A stretch of DNA of 38,281 bases from a virus. The notes beneath the pieces are model-generated. The model saw nothing but the letters and a program-made list of their open reading frames with translations, was not told where the DNA came from and ran no database searches. The position numbers were made by a program, and so were the translations under genes. Positions 29,815-36,444 of this stretch are shown here, piece by piece (within the stretch, counting starts at the first letter, position 1; each line of letters opens with the position of its first letter). The stretch covers positions 1 through 38,281 of the IMG/VR virus record IMGVR_UViG_3300034101_000828. One strand, given 5' to 3'.

Positions 29815-31164
29815 TTAGTTTAGTTGGATGGTTGCACCGCGAATGATAGTGTCGGCTTTGCTTACGAAACGATGATACTGACCAGACTTTAACGCGGTGT
29901 AAAGTCCGGTTGTCATGTCTCTGAATCCCCCGCAGGACTCTAGAATGTTTTTGGTCGCTTCCAATATGTAAGTCTTGTTGGTCTTGATGTGGGTGTCTCC
30001 GCCAGAATGCGAGAATCGTTTCTTACCGATTCGCTCAGTCATGTTTCCCGTGACATCTAGCGTATAGTTTCCGTTCACATATGCGTTGTAGTCTCCATCG
30101 TGCAAGGTCAGGTTCACGCTACCTTGCATAACTTCCACATTTACATTTGCTCCCTGACCAACCTGCACATCGAAGTTTCTGCCAGATTCTTGATCTGTGT
30201 TTTGTAGAATGCGAAGTGCCTTGTCAATGGTGACATATGTGTTGCCATCAATCTGTACATGATTGTCTTTCAGAATCACCGTGTAGTTGTCGCGGACAAT
30301 GCGTTCAACTTTGCTTCCATCAGGAAACACCTCGTAGTGAGTTCCACTTCTGTGATACTCTGAAATTCTCTCTGCCCCCGGTGTATCATCGCATTCCCAT
30401 GTATGCCCTGACTCTGACTCGCGTACATGGTTGTACGGATACTGTGCAGCGTAATCACTCTTGCGTTCGTCCCAAGCAGGACCGTCAGGACTTTTGGTTC
30501 TTACTGATCCACCTACAGCAGGATCAGCCGCTGTAACACTCTTTCTGCGAGTTGGCTGTAATGCAGTAGGAATCTTTTCTTTGGCAGTTCTTCGCTTTAG
30601 ACCGATGATGGTTTCGTCTGTTTTGCATCCTCTCGCCAGTCTGTTGGTGTCTTGCTCGTTTAACCGTGATTGGTGAGGCCCGCTTCCAATGTGTTTTGGA
30701 TAGGTTTTCCCCTCAGTCATGTTTTCTAGAATTGCACCACTACCGTTCACCGGATACTGTTGAATTCTGAACTCGTCTTTAGGAATGAACTGTAACTCTT
30801 TGCTTGTACGCGGATCGTTAAATCCCTTTTGCTTGTTCGCTTTCTCTTCGGGAATACCACCTATACTTCCGAAGATCACGGGTTCCTGAGCATTTGCTCC
30901 ATCTCGAAAGAATCCAACTACCCATGATCCTGGCACCAATCCAGTTGGAGACTGTCCTATACCGCTGATTGCTGCACTAGTAATTGGTTGAATCGGATAG
31001 GCCCATGGCAGTTTATCGGTGGGAATGTCTTTCTTGTCGCTTGTGTGAAACCCTAGAATACGGACTCTGCACCGACCAAGTTGTAGTGGATCGAGGTTGT
31101 CTTCAACAACCCCCTGCCACCAAATGAAAGAGTGTCCAACAAAGTCGCGGTGCAGAATATCCAT
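29815..31164 (-). CDS. 5: Baseplate hub/spike protein, gp5-like without lysozyme domain
   Basis: 449 aa. Residues 1-105 are the gp5 OB-fold (WWQGVVEDNLDPLQLGRCRV, WAYPIQPITSAAISGIGQSP, VPGSWVVGFFRDG, EPVIFGSIGG). Residues about 242-449 match the gp5 C-terminal region that leads into the triple beta-helix (YPYNHVRESESGHTWECDD, TPGAERISEYHRSGTHYEVF, DGSKVERIVRDNYTVI, then short NVNVEV/NLTLHDG/NYTLDVTGN repeats). In T4 a lysozyme domain of about 170 residues lies between; here the 130-residue connector has no lysozyme motif. Coupled to the upstream small gene by TAATG and followed at once by its PAAR tip. It should form the cell-puncturing spike, but without the T4 muramidase. Confidence 0.92.
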   Translation of the reverse strand: MDILHRDFVGHSFIWWQGVVEDNLDPLQLGRCRVRILGFHTSDKKDIPTDKLPWAYPIQPITSAAISGIGQSPTGLVPGSWVVGFFRDGANAQEPVIFGSIGGIPEEKANKQKGFNDPRTSKELQFIPKDEFRIQQYPVNGSGAILENMTEGKTYPKHIGSGPHQSRLNEQDTNRLARGCKTDETIIGLKRRTAKEKIPTALQPTRRKSVTAADPAVGGSVRTKSPDGPAWDERKSDYAAQYPYNHVRESESGHTWECDDTPGAERISEYHRSGTHYEVFPDGSKVERIVRDNYTVILKDNHVQIDGNTYVTIDKALRILQNTDQESGRNFDVQVGQGANVNVEVMQGSVNLTLHDGDYNAYVNGNYTLDVTGNMTERIGKKRFSHSGGDTHIKTNKTYILEATKNILESCGGFRDMTTGLYTALKSGQYHRFVSKADTIIRGATIQLN

Positions 31165-31481
31165 TACGGTTTACTCCTAGACTGTCCGCGCTTGATGTAA
31201 CTCATCTCCCCCGTTTGTGGATTGTGTACAATGATATGCCTACCTGGCGTCTTGTATGAGTAATCTCTGATGGCGTTTCCGGTGGGGGTTTCCAAGTCCA
31301 CAAATCGTTTCCATCTTGCTTGCGGGGTCTTTGCTCCGCGAATGCATTTGTGGAAAGTGTCTGTGTCTACATCAAACACTTTGCACCCTGCAAAGGTTCC
31401 TTGAACTACAGGGGGGCCTTCTGGCTGCACACCTTGTATATTGCCTGCACCGAGACTGTTGATTGGGGTTTCTTCGCTCAT
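31164..31481 (-). CDS. Small conserved protein upstream of gp5-like gene
   Basis: 105 aa. The N-terminal ~35 residues look disordered (Gly/Pro/Gln-rich). The rest is compact: GCKVFDVDTDTFHKCIRGAK, RWKRFVDLETPTGNAIRDYS, then TPGRHIIVHNPQTGEMSYIK and a basic end. I recognise the pattern as occurring beside hub genes of T4-like marine phages but know no function. ATG at 31481 follows CAGGAGAAACC. It overlaps the gp5-like gene as TAATG. In T4 gene 53 occupies this place, but I see no gp53 similarity. Confidence 0.75.
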   Translation of the reverse strand: MSEETPINSLGAGNIQGVQPEGPPVVQGTFAGCKVFDVDTDTFHKCIRGAKTPQARWKRFVDLETPTGNAIRDYSYKTPGRHIIVHNPQTGEMSYIKRGQSRSKP

Positions 31482-31497
31482 GGTTTCTCCTGCCTGA

Positions 31498-31902
31498 TTA
31501 TGTAGATCGTGATGATCTAAGAATATCCACTATTTCCCTATTGAGCGGTATTTGTATCAAGTCCGCTTCCGGTATTTGCCTCGGAAGTGTACCAATATGT
31601 ACCATGAATGTTTTGATCTCAGGGTGTAACTCGGGTTCCACTTTGAAAAACAGGAGCCGTGCGGCTCCCGTTATACCAAAAACATTGCTTAGTACAATGA
31701 AATGATTCGTTAGTAGTTGATCTCGAATCTCTCCAGTTTTCTTGTAGCGTCTAAGTAGTCGCTTGATGTATTTGATTCGGCTCAGGTCTTCTACAAACTC
31801 ACGCATACCAATACACGATGGGTTCGTATAGGTGCCCATCGCGTACTGCATGAAATTTGAATCCGTTAGTATAGCAACTTCCATATCGAAAACGCATGGC
31901 AT
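31498..31902 (-). CDS. Conserved phage protein of unknown function (possibly DUF7207 family)
   Basis: 134 aa. FVEDLSRIKYIKRLLRRYKK, GEIRDQLLTNHFIVLSNVFG, AARLLFFKVEPELHPEIKTF and IPLNREIVDILR form a helical pattern found in many T4-like phages near structural genes. I associate it from memory with DUF7207, unchecked. No catalytic motif is visible. The start overlaps the stop of the 90-aa gene (TAATG). The coding sequence contains a strong GC hairpin followed by four U residues at 31645-31671, inside the codons for TGAARLLFF. Confidence 0.78.
   Translation of the reverse strand: MPCVFDMEVAILTDSNFMQYAMGTYTNPSCIGMREFVEDLSRIKYIKRLLRRYKKTGEIRDQLLTNHFIVLSNVFGITGAARLLFFKVEPELHPEIKTFMVHIGTLPRQIPEADLIQIPLNREIVDILRSSRST
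31645..31671 (-). terminator. Terminator-like hairpin inside a coding sequence
   Basis: On the minus strand a 9-bp stem (ACGGGAGCC with GGCTCCTGT, one G-U pair) closes a GCAC loop and is followed by TTTTC, the form of an intrinsic terminator. The G-U pair would be an A-C mismatch on the plus strand, so the fold favours minus-strand RNA. It lies in the middle of the 134-aa gene, upstream of the hub genes. Whether it terminates or is read through is not visible. Confidence 0.5.
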
Positions 31903-32174
31903 TATACACCCTTGCGTACTTGTCTTTCAAAGTTCAGCAAGTCTTGGTTACTATACACCGTTCCTGCTTTTTGACCAACAGCAAACGCTGTAGACTTCAG
32001 AATAGAAATTGCTTCATCTGAAGTTTTAGCAGAAGCGATCTGAGTTCTCGCGGGTTCTATTGCTGCTTGTAATTCCACAGGAAGTGGATTTGGTTCATTG
32101 GCGTGCATCTGTTTCAAGATGCCTGCAATGTCCTTTGTAAAGTCGTCTTGGTTTGAAAATGGTGTAGGGTTCAT
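31902..32174 (-). CDS. Small protein of unknown function
   Basis: 90 aa. The ATG at 32174 follows AAGGACAGC; a longer frame to 32288 would run back into the preceding gene and lacks a ribosome site. The product is Ala/Gln-rich and probably helical (DDFTKDIAGILKQMHANEP, DEAISILKSTAFAVGQKAG, YSNQDLLNFERQVRKGV). I do not recognise it. It starts 11 bases after the nucleotidyltransferase gene and is coupled to the 134-aa gene. Confidence 0.72.
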   Translation of the reverse strand: MNPTPFSNQDDFTKDIAGILKQMHANEPNPLPVELQAAIEPARTQIASAKTSDEAISILKSTAFAVGQKAGTVYSNQDLLNFERQVRKGV

Positions 32175-32185
32175 GCTGTCCTTTC

Positions 32186-33529
32186 TTACGGTGCAGGTCC
32201 ACTCAGTAACAATGCTGAAATTTCTGTTGGTAATCCACTCTGTATGATCGAATAGTTCTTGCACAGATTTTGCTGTGCTTCTTTCCAATCTGATTCTTTG
32301 CCTGTGTTTGCCGCAGTAATGAATAGGTTTGCAAACTCAAGATATGCCGTATTGAACTTAAGCATATGACTGTCTGCAATTGCTTCTTCTGCTTCGCTCT
32401 TCCCAAATGTCAGATTTTTTACCATAGGATCCACATACTTCTTGGATCGTAAAAGCCTCATGGGAAGTTCACGCTTGCTGCACGGTATGGATGCAATGTA
32501 CTTCATGCTTGGAACCACACCAGTAGCAACGATTTCTTTTAGAGATTGTAGTTGCAGCATCCATGGCTTTAGTAGAGAAGATTCTTCTAGACCGGTTTCT
32601 GTGTCATCGGTGGCGCGAATTCTTCTACGGGAATTTGTCGAGATGTATTGCTTGGTTGCAAAATCTCTGAGATACGGTTTTAGTGTAGACCATGCCATCG
32701 GATACATCCTCAGCATGGTTTCTATGGTTCCGTATCCACCTTCTGTACTGTTGCCTTGACTATCAGTTTCCACCGCAAAGAAGATACCGTCTTGCTCATC
32801 TAGCCAGAACTTTATATTTGCTCCGCTTGCATACGCTACTTCCCCCACTTCAATGAGATTATCGGGAGACAAATCTGCAATCTCTTCTAGAGACTCTTTC
32901 ATGTTCGCGCCCATAGCGCGACGAAGTTGTTTGAATAGAGATTCTGCATCTGACTTGGAGACTCCACTAGGAATGCCTCCCATGAATGCTTTCAGATTAT
33001 CTTCAGCGGCGGCCGCGCGCATCTTGCTTGCAGACATTCCAACTACTCCTTCTGCGTCGGGGTCGCGCTCGCCTGCGCTAACCACTTCAAACTTAAACTT
33101 ATATCGCTTGTTAGGATCTTTGTGAGTCAGATACGGCTTGATTGCGTTTTTCATTTCTTCTACACGATCACCACCAACAACCATGATTACTTTCTTGACT
33201 CCAGCCGAATCAAACTTCGTCAACACATCAAACATTGTCTTTGCAGACGAGTCGTCCACAATCTTTACAGAGTCACCAAAGAACTTGCGTAACCACTTAA
33301 TCTTAGCACTAGGTGGTAGTGGATTTTTCTTTGGATCGTTGGTTCGTGACGGATACAAAAACGCTTGCGCTCCTGCTTCACTTGCAGCATCTGCTAAAGC
33401 GTCTACTAGTTTCTGATGCCCAGAGGTAGGGGGTTGAAAACGACCGAAAGTGAATGCTACAGTCTTACCGCTCAAGTCTTCCTTGAGTGCATCCTGATCG
33501 CTCTTTGCCTTCCAATCGCTGTACTTCAT
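32186..33529 (-). CDS. NadM/NMNAT-type nucleotidyltransferase fused to an unknown C-terminal domain
   Basis: 447 aa. Residues about 22-172 form a nucleotidyltransferase of the HxGH superfamily: FGRFQPPTSGH (TSGH in place of HxGH), VVGGDRVEEM (about 117-126), and GMSASKMR (164-171), equivalent to the ISSTxxR motif. Such enzymes transfer AMP or CMP to NMN, phosphopantetheine, FMN or a sugar phosphate; the close form in T4-like marine phages is usually annotated only as nucleotidyltransferase. The remaining ~240 residues (EEIADLSPDNLIEVGEVAYA, MLRMYPMAWSTLKPYLRDF) are unrecognised. The ribosome site AGGAGGTGATCC is unusually long. Lies between the 40-aa membrane peptide and the 90-aa gene. The substrate is not determined; an NMN adenylyltransferase role is the leading guess. 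Confidence 0.8.
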   Translation of the reverse strand: MKYSDWKAKSDQDALKEDLSGKTVAFTFGRFQPPTSGHQKLVDALADAASEAGAQAFLYPSRTNDPKKNPLPPSAKIKWLRKFFGDSVKIVDDSSAKTMFDVLTKFDSAGVKKVIMVVGGDRVEEMKNAIKPYLTHKDPNKRYKFKFEVVSAGERDPDAEGVVGMSASKMRAAAAEDNLKAFMGGIPSGVSKSDAESLFKQLRRAMGANMKESLEEIADLSPDNLIEVGEVAYASGANIKFWLDEQDGIFFAVETDSQGNSTEGGYGTIETMLRMYPMAWSTLKPYLRDFATKQYISTNSRRRIRATDDTETGLEESSLLKPWMLQLQSLKEIVATGVVPSMKYIASIPCSKRELPMRLLRSKKYVDPMVKNLTFGKSEAEEAIADSHMLKFNTAYLEFANLFITAANTGKESDWKEAQQNLCKNYSIIQSGLPTEISALLLSGPAP

Positions 33530-33533
33530 GGCT

Positions 33534-33545
33534 GGATCACCTCCT
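33534..33545 (-). promoter_or_regulatory. Exceptionally long Shine-Dalgarno
   Basis: The minus-strand sequence AGGAGGTGATCC is complementary over all 12 bases to the canonical 3' end of bacterial 16S rRNA. The AGGAGG core is 10 bases from the ATG at 33529. Other genes in the window have 4-7 base sites, so this implies unusually strong or specially timed initiation of the nucleotidyltransferase. Confidence 0.8.
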
Positions 33546-33575
33546 ACCCCCTTACCTCATAGGGCAGATATCAGA

Positions 33576-33698
33576 TCACTTGTTCCACGGCAACTTCTTC
33601 GATACCCAGTCCCAAAGTGGCTTACCGATGAATGCTCCGGCGACAAATACCACTACGGTGTAAAAGAATGTACCCAATGCGTTGTGAATAACTTCCAT
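33576..33698 (-). CDS. 40-aa single-pass membrane peptide
   Basis: ATG at 33698, stop TGA at 33576. The peptide begins MEVIHNALGTFFYTVVVFVA, continues GAFIGKPLWDW and ends with a basic KKLPWNK tail. A hydrophobic segment of about 18 residues (LGTFFYTVVVFVAGAFIG) suits one membrane helix with a cytoplasmic basic end. A strong AAAGGAG site lies 10 bases upstream. It fills the gap between the ligase-like and nucleotidyltransferase genes. Function unknown; it could be a small membrane-active or lysis-related peptide, but nothing in it proves that. Confidence 0.72.
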   Translation of the reverse strand: MEVIHNALGTFFYTVVVFVAGAFIGKPLWDWVSKKLPWNK

Positions 33699-33729
33699 GT
33701 GCTAATTCTCCTTTCTAAGAGTATACTAT

Positions 33730-34881
33730 CTATGCCCAATTCTTTATCGCTGTGAAGTTCTGACGAGAGAACTCCAAGCGGTCTACCAGTTTGTAGACTC
33801 CCTTTGCAGCAACCGCTACAAATCCTTCAGGATTGGCAACCTTGAATCCGCTATCTGTGGGATAGAACGCACCAATTGTTTTGACTTGGTTCATCTTTCC
33901 CACAATGATGTTCTTGGCAGATGCGATCCGTTTGTGTAGATCAAATGCCTTTTTCAATCCACTTGAGTAGTCTCTCATGCGCTGTATAAGTGCTTGATCT
34001 GGCTTTGGTTGTGCCGCAGCGAACTGAATCAAACCAGGCACAGATCCTTTGTCCACACCTGTACGGATGCTGCTGTTGAAGTATCTCGTAAGTGTTTCTT
34101 TCATGGAGGCGTCGGTTTGTAAGTGTTTTAGAGCATCCGTAACTGTTTTATCGGCCTTGAATGCCTGTATATCTGCCAGTAGTTTTTCCAGTTGCTTGGA
34201 CTCTGCTGCAGTAAGTGTGGCTACACCTGTGGCATCCGAGAAAGATGCGTCTTCTATCCAGGCCTTTGTGTTGTTCTTGAGCGCAGACACATTAGGATTG
34301 AAAGACGCAGAAAGAGACTTTAGATCAGGGCCCTTGTACTGTGTGTGAAACACTATACCGATCTGAGACTTAGCGATCCGTTTACCAAGATCACTCTTGG
34401 TTGGAACTGCATACATGATGGTATTTGGCTGAAAGGTATAGAGGGTTTCGCCGTCTATGGTTTGCGTTTTGATATCGCCAGGAGTGAACATCAAATCGCC
34501 CTGCAATATACCGCTAATTCCTGCATCTTTTAGAGCATCAAATGCGGCGTGCAGTTTCGCTGCAACGCCAGATCCTCCGTGATTGGCGTCGATATCGCTA
34601 TGAGAGTAGTTCACCTTTGGTGTTTTGTTGAACAAACTCTTGGTAGCAACAAAGAACTGCTTGGTTTGTGGATCTTGTCCACAGATCACAGCAGGGGCAC
34701 CATCCCACTTAACAGAAACAAATGCTGCACCTTTTCCACCACCTGCTAGTGTTTTGGTGACATCTTTAATCACCGATACTGCCATATCAATACCCTTGAC
34801 TCCACTCAGAAAGATAGCGTCTTCCAAGTGTTCCAAGTGTGTATTTTTGCTTTCAGAGATGAACGATAAGAATGACTTCAT
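33730..34881 (-). CDS. Ligase-fold nucleotidyltransferase-like protein (DUF6267 type) with capsid-targeting-like N-terminus
   Basis: 383 aa. VKWDGAPAV (57-65) matches nucleotidyl-transfer motif I (KxDG) of DNA/RNA ligases. LQGDL (about 126-130), PEGFVAV (351-357) and KGVYKLVDR (360-368) sit where motifs III, IV and V would fall. I recall the family in T4-like marine phages as DUF6267; the enzymatic reading is inference from motifs. If active, Lys58 would take AMP. The N-terminus MKSFLSFISES resembles the T4 capsid-targeting sequence (MKTYQEFIAE), and ISE fits the [LI]xE cleavage rule of the T4 prohead protease, so the protein may be packaged in the head. Followed by the 40-aa membrane peptide; it overlaps the preceding coiled-coil gene as ATGA. 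Confidence 0.78.
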   Translation of the reverse strand: MKSFLSFISESKNTHLEHLEDAIFLSGVKGIDMAVSVIKDVTKTLAGGGKGAAFVSVKWDGAPAVICGQDPQTKQFFVATKSLFNKTPKVNYSHSDIDANHGGSGVAAKLHAAFDALKDAGISGILQGDLMFTPGDIKTQTIDGETLYTFQPNTIMYAVPTKSDLGKRIAKSQIGIVFHTQYKGPDLKSLSASFNPNVSALKNNTKAWIEDASFSDATGVATLTAAESKQLEKLLADIQAFKADKTVTDALKHLQTDASMKETLTRYFNSSIRTGVDKGSVPGLIQFAAAQPKPDQALIQRMRDYSSGLKKAFDLHKRIASAKNIIVGKMNQVKTIGAFYPTDSGFKVANPEGFVAVAAKGVYKLVDRLEFSRQNFTAIKNWA

Positions 34882-35435
34882 AGTGGAACTTCTGCACGGG
34901 TCATTGCAAGAATTTTGGTGATCTGCTCTTGAATCTTACTGTCTCTGTTTGGCCAGTAGATATACTCTTTCTCTGGATTTTTCTTGAGATTATACAGCAA
35001 AGGCATCACCAGTTGCTCTATAGAGTTCATCTTGGTTTTGTAACTCGCTGTCAACTGGGTCTTGCGTTCCTCCACCTCATCAATTACTGCGCGAATATCA
35101 GCAGACTGGCCACTCAAAGCGACGTACAGTTCTTCTGTTTGCAACTGAAGCATTTCGTCCAGTTTACGTTCTAGCCTTTCGATATCGGTTACCGCTGCGG
35201 GAAATCCGTCGCCTTCTTCTCCGCTCAGTCTGTCGATAATAACACGAAGATTTGCTTCAATACCGTCTAATCTGTCTAGGGTATCGTTAGTTGCAGGCGT
35301 TTGATCTACAACCGGCTGGGTGGTGGTTTGCTGAGTTGCTGCTTGAGATGCATTATAGGTTTCTGCATCAACTGCTGTAAATCCAAAATCGTTTAGTGCT
35401 GCGTAATCTTCAGGATTGCTAGGTGATGTGGGCAT
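34878..35435 (-). CDS. Coiled-coil structural-type protein
   Basis: 185 aa. A disordered N-terminus rich in Thr/Gln/Ala (AATQQTTTQPVVDQTPATND) is followed by coiled-coil helices (DRLDGIEANLRVIIDRLS, DIERLERKLDEMLQLQ, DEVEERKTQLTASYKTKMN). The end, IEQLVMPLLYNLKKNPEKEY then YWPNRDSKIQEQITKILAMT, is a conserved C-terminal block in T4-like marine phages. Function unknown. AAGGAAAC precedes the ATG, and the start overlaps the stop of the PAP2-like gene (TAATG); the end overlaps the ligase-like gene by 4 bases. Confidence 0.78.
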   Translation of the reverse strand: MPTSPSNPEDYAALNDFGFTAVDAETYNASQAATQQTTTQPVVDQTPATNDTLDRLDGIEANLRVIIDRLSGEEGDGFPAAVTDIERLERKLDEMLQLQTEELYVALSGQSADIRAVIDEVEERKTQLTASYKTKMNSIEQLVMPLLYNLKKNPEKEYIYWPNRDSKIQEQITKILAMTRAEVPL

Positions 35436-36088
35436 TATAGTTTCCTTTTTAGCGTAGTAAACAGGTATCTAGCAAGTTCGTGTGACGCTTCAATATCACT
35501 ACGATAATTCAGCGCAGATGCCATGAGAGCAGCGTCAGTTTCCTCCGATAACCGATACAGCGCATTCTCAAGTTTGATAAATCGTTCTCCCAAATACAAT
35601 GCCAGAAATGCAACCTGTGTACTGCGAGTGCTTGGATACGATGGAGTTACATCCTGATCCTTGTATGTATCTGGCAGAGATATACCGTAGTGGTCTGCCA
35701 GAACTCGTGGACGAACTCTACCGTATTGATACTGTAGTGCGAGACACGCGGTACGAACATCGTGAAGCATCGTGCCTATGCGCTTCCTAGACGGGTCAGG
35801 GAGGTGCGTATCATGCTCTTCCAATACAGATCGAACAAGACCAATAATGGGAACCTCTATTAGCCCAGAGTTGATTCTAGACTTTGAGAGTTTAGCCAGT
35901 TCTTCTAGTTCGTATTTGGTACGCTTGCTGCTGTTGCTTGGTGGGGTATCCACAAACAGATCAGTTACATCAATATCAAACTTCGAGATACCTTCCTGCA
36001 AACGCCTAACTACTGGCTTTGGAGTAGAACCAAAGCGCAGGGAATCCAAGTCTTGCGAGACTGTAAAATGGTGTTTGAATGATCGCAT
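35435..36088 (-). CDS. PAP2-superfamily-like protein with altered catalytic residues
   Basis: 217 aa. The C-terminal 110 residues follow the PAP2/haloperoxidase layout: RVRPRVLADHYG (124-135) for motif C1, SYPSTRSTQVAFLALYLGE (150-168) for C2 (normally PSGH), and NYRSDIEASHELARYL (194-209) for C3 (normally SRxxxxxHxxSD). The C2 His is Arg, the C3 His aligns with Asn194, the C3 Arg is absent, and the C1 Lys aligns with Gln. This predicts a non-catalytic member. Such proteins are widespread in T4-like marine phages, often annotated as phosphatase or structural. The N-terminus MRSFKHHFTVSQ weakly resembles a capsid-targeting start. No ribosome site is seen; a hairpin abuts the start codon. Confidence 0.72.
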   Translation of the reverse strand: MRSFKHHFTVSQDLDSLRFGSTPKPVVRRLQEGISKFDIDVTDLFVDTPPSNSSKRTKYELEELAKLSKSRINSGLIEVPIIGLVRSVLEEHDTHLPDPSRKRIGTMLHDVRTACLALQYQYGRVRPRVLADHYGISLPDTYKDQDVTPSYPSTRSTQVAFLALYLGERFIKLENALYRLSEETDAALMASALNYRSDIEASHELARYLFTTLKRKL

Positions 36089-36111
36089 AGTTCGCTATTA
36101 TGTAGCGAACT
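36089..36111 (-). promoter_or_regulatory. Perfect hairpin abutting the PAP2-like start codon
   Basis: AGTTCGCTA and TAGCGAACT pair over 9 bp around a 5-base loop, ending at the base before the ATG at 36088. There is no U-tract, so it is not a plain terminator. It separates the tRNA cluster from the protein genes and could serve as a processing or translation-control element. Confidence 0.5.
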
Positions 36112-36125
36112 GCGTACTGCTAAAA

Positions 36126-36198
36126 TGCAGGCCAGGGGAATCGAACCCCTACTTGACAGATTTTAAGTCTGCTGCCTCTGCCGTTGGGCTACGCCTGC
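36126..36198 (-). tRNA. tRNA-Leu(UAA), class I fold
   Basis: A 73-nt cloverleaf with acceptor GCAGGCG/GGCCTGC (last pair G-G mismatched), D arm GCCC...GGC, anticodon stem GCAGA/TCTGT with loop CTTAAAA, variable loop of only 5 bases, T arm AGGGG/CCCCT with loop TTCGATT, discriminator A. The anticodon UAA reads the Leu codon UUA, but normal tRNA-Leu has a long variable arm, missing here. CCA is not encoded. Confidence 0.8.
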
Positions 36199-36200
36199 GA

Positions 36201-36273
36201 AGATCGCGGTGGGAGTCGAACCCACGAATCACGGATTTGCAATCCGTTCTCTTAGCCACTTGAGTACACGACC
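36201..36273 (-). tRNA. tRNA-Cys(GCA)
   Basis: 73 nt. Acceptor GGTCGTG/CGCGATC with two wobble pairs, anticodon stem ACGGA/TCCGT with loop TTGCAAA, variable loop GATTC, T arm GTGGG/CCCAC with loop TTCGACT. Discriminator U73, the usual Cys identity base. CCA not encoded. The fibre genes downstream are unusually rich in Cys, so this tRNA may help their translation (inference). Confidence 0.92.
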
Positions 36274-36277
36274 GTAA

Positions 36278-36350
36278 TAGCGAAGGTGGGACTTGAACCC
36301 ACACTAAGCGGATTTTGAATCCGCCGCCTCTGCCATTGGGCTACTTCGCC
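36278..36350 (-). tRNA. tRNA-Leu(CAA), class I fold
   Basis: 73 nt. Acceptor GGCGAAG/CTTCGCT with a G-U first pair, D arm GCCC...GGC almost the same as in the UAA tRNA, anticodon stem GCGGA/TCCGC with loop TTCAAAA, variable loop of 5 bases, T arm GTGGG/CCCAC with loop TTCAAGT, discriminator A. The anticodon CAA reads the Leu codon UUG. Like its neighbour it lacks the long arm of ordinary tRNA-Leu. Confidence 0.8.
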
Positions 36351-36356
36351 GTGAAG

Positions 36357-36444
36357 CGGATGGTGAGGGATTTGAACCCCCGTTGGAGTTTAACTCCAAA
36401 GTAGTTTTCAAGACTACCGCATTCAGCCGCTCTGCCAACCATCC
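36357..36444 (-). tRNA. tRNA-Ser(UGA)
   Basis: 88 nt class II tRNA. Acceptor GGATGGT/ACCATCC, anticodon stem GTAGT/ACTAC with loop CTTGAAA, long variable arm with the pairing TTGGAGT/ACTCCAA, T arm GGGGG/CCCTC with loop TTCAAAT, discriminator G as usual for Ser. Its first 22 bases overlap the end of the 100-aa reading frame upstream. CCA not encoded. Confidence 0.93.

Noticed and set aside
32175-32288. Earlier start of the 90-aa gene at 32288
   Set aside because: It would overlap the nucleotidyltransferase gene by about 100 bases; AAGGA before the ATG at 32174 decides the start.
33699-33730. TATACT as a promoter -10 box before the 40-aa peptide
   Set aside because: No acceptable -35 sequence at the right distance.
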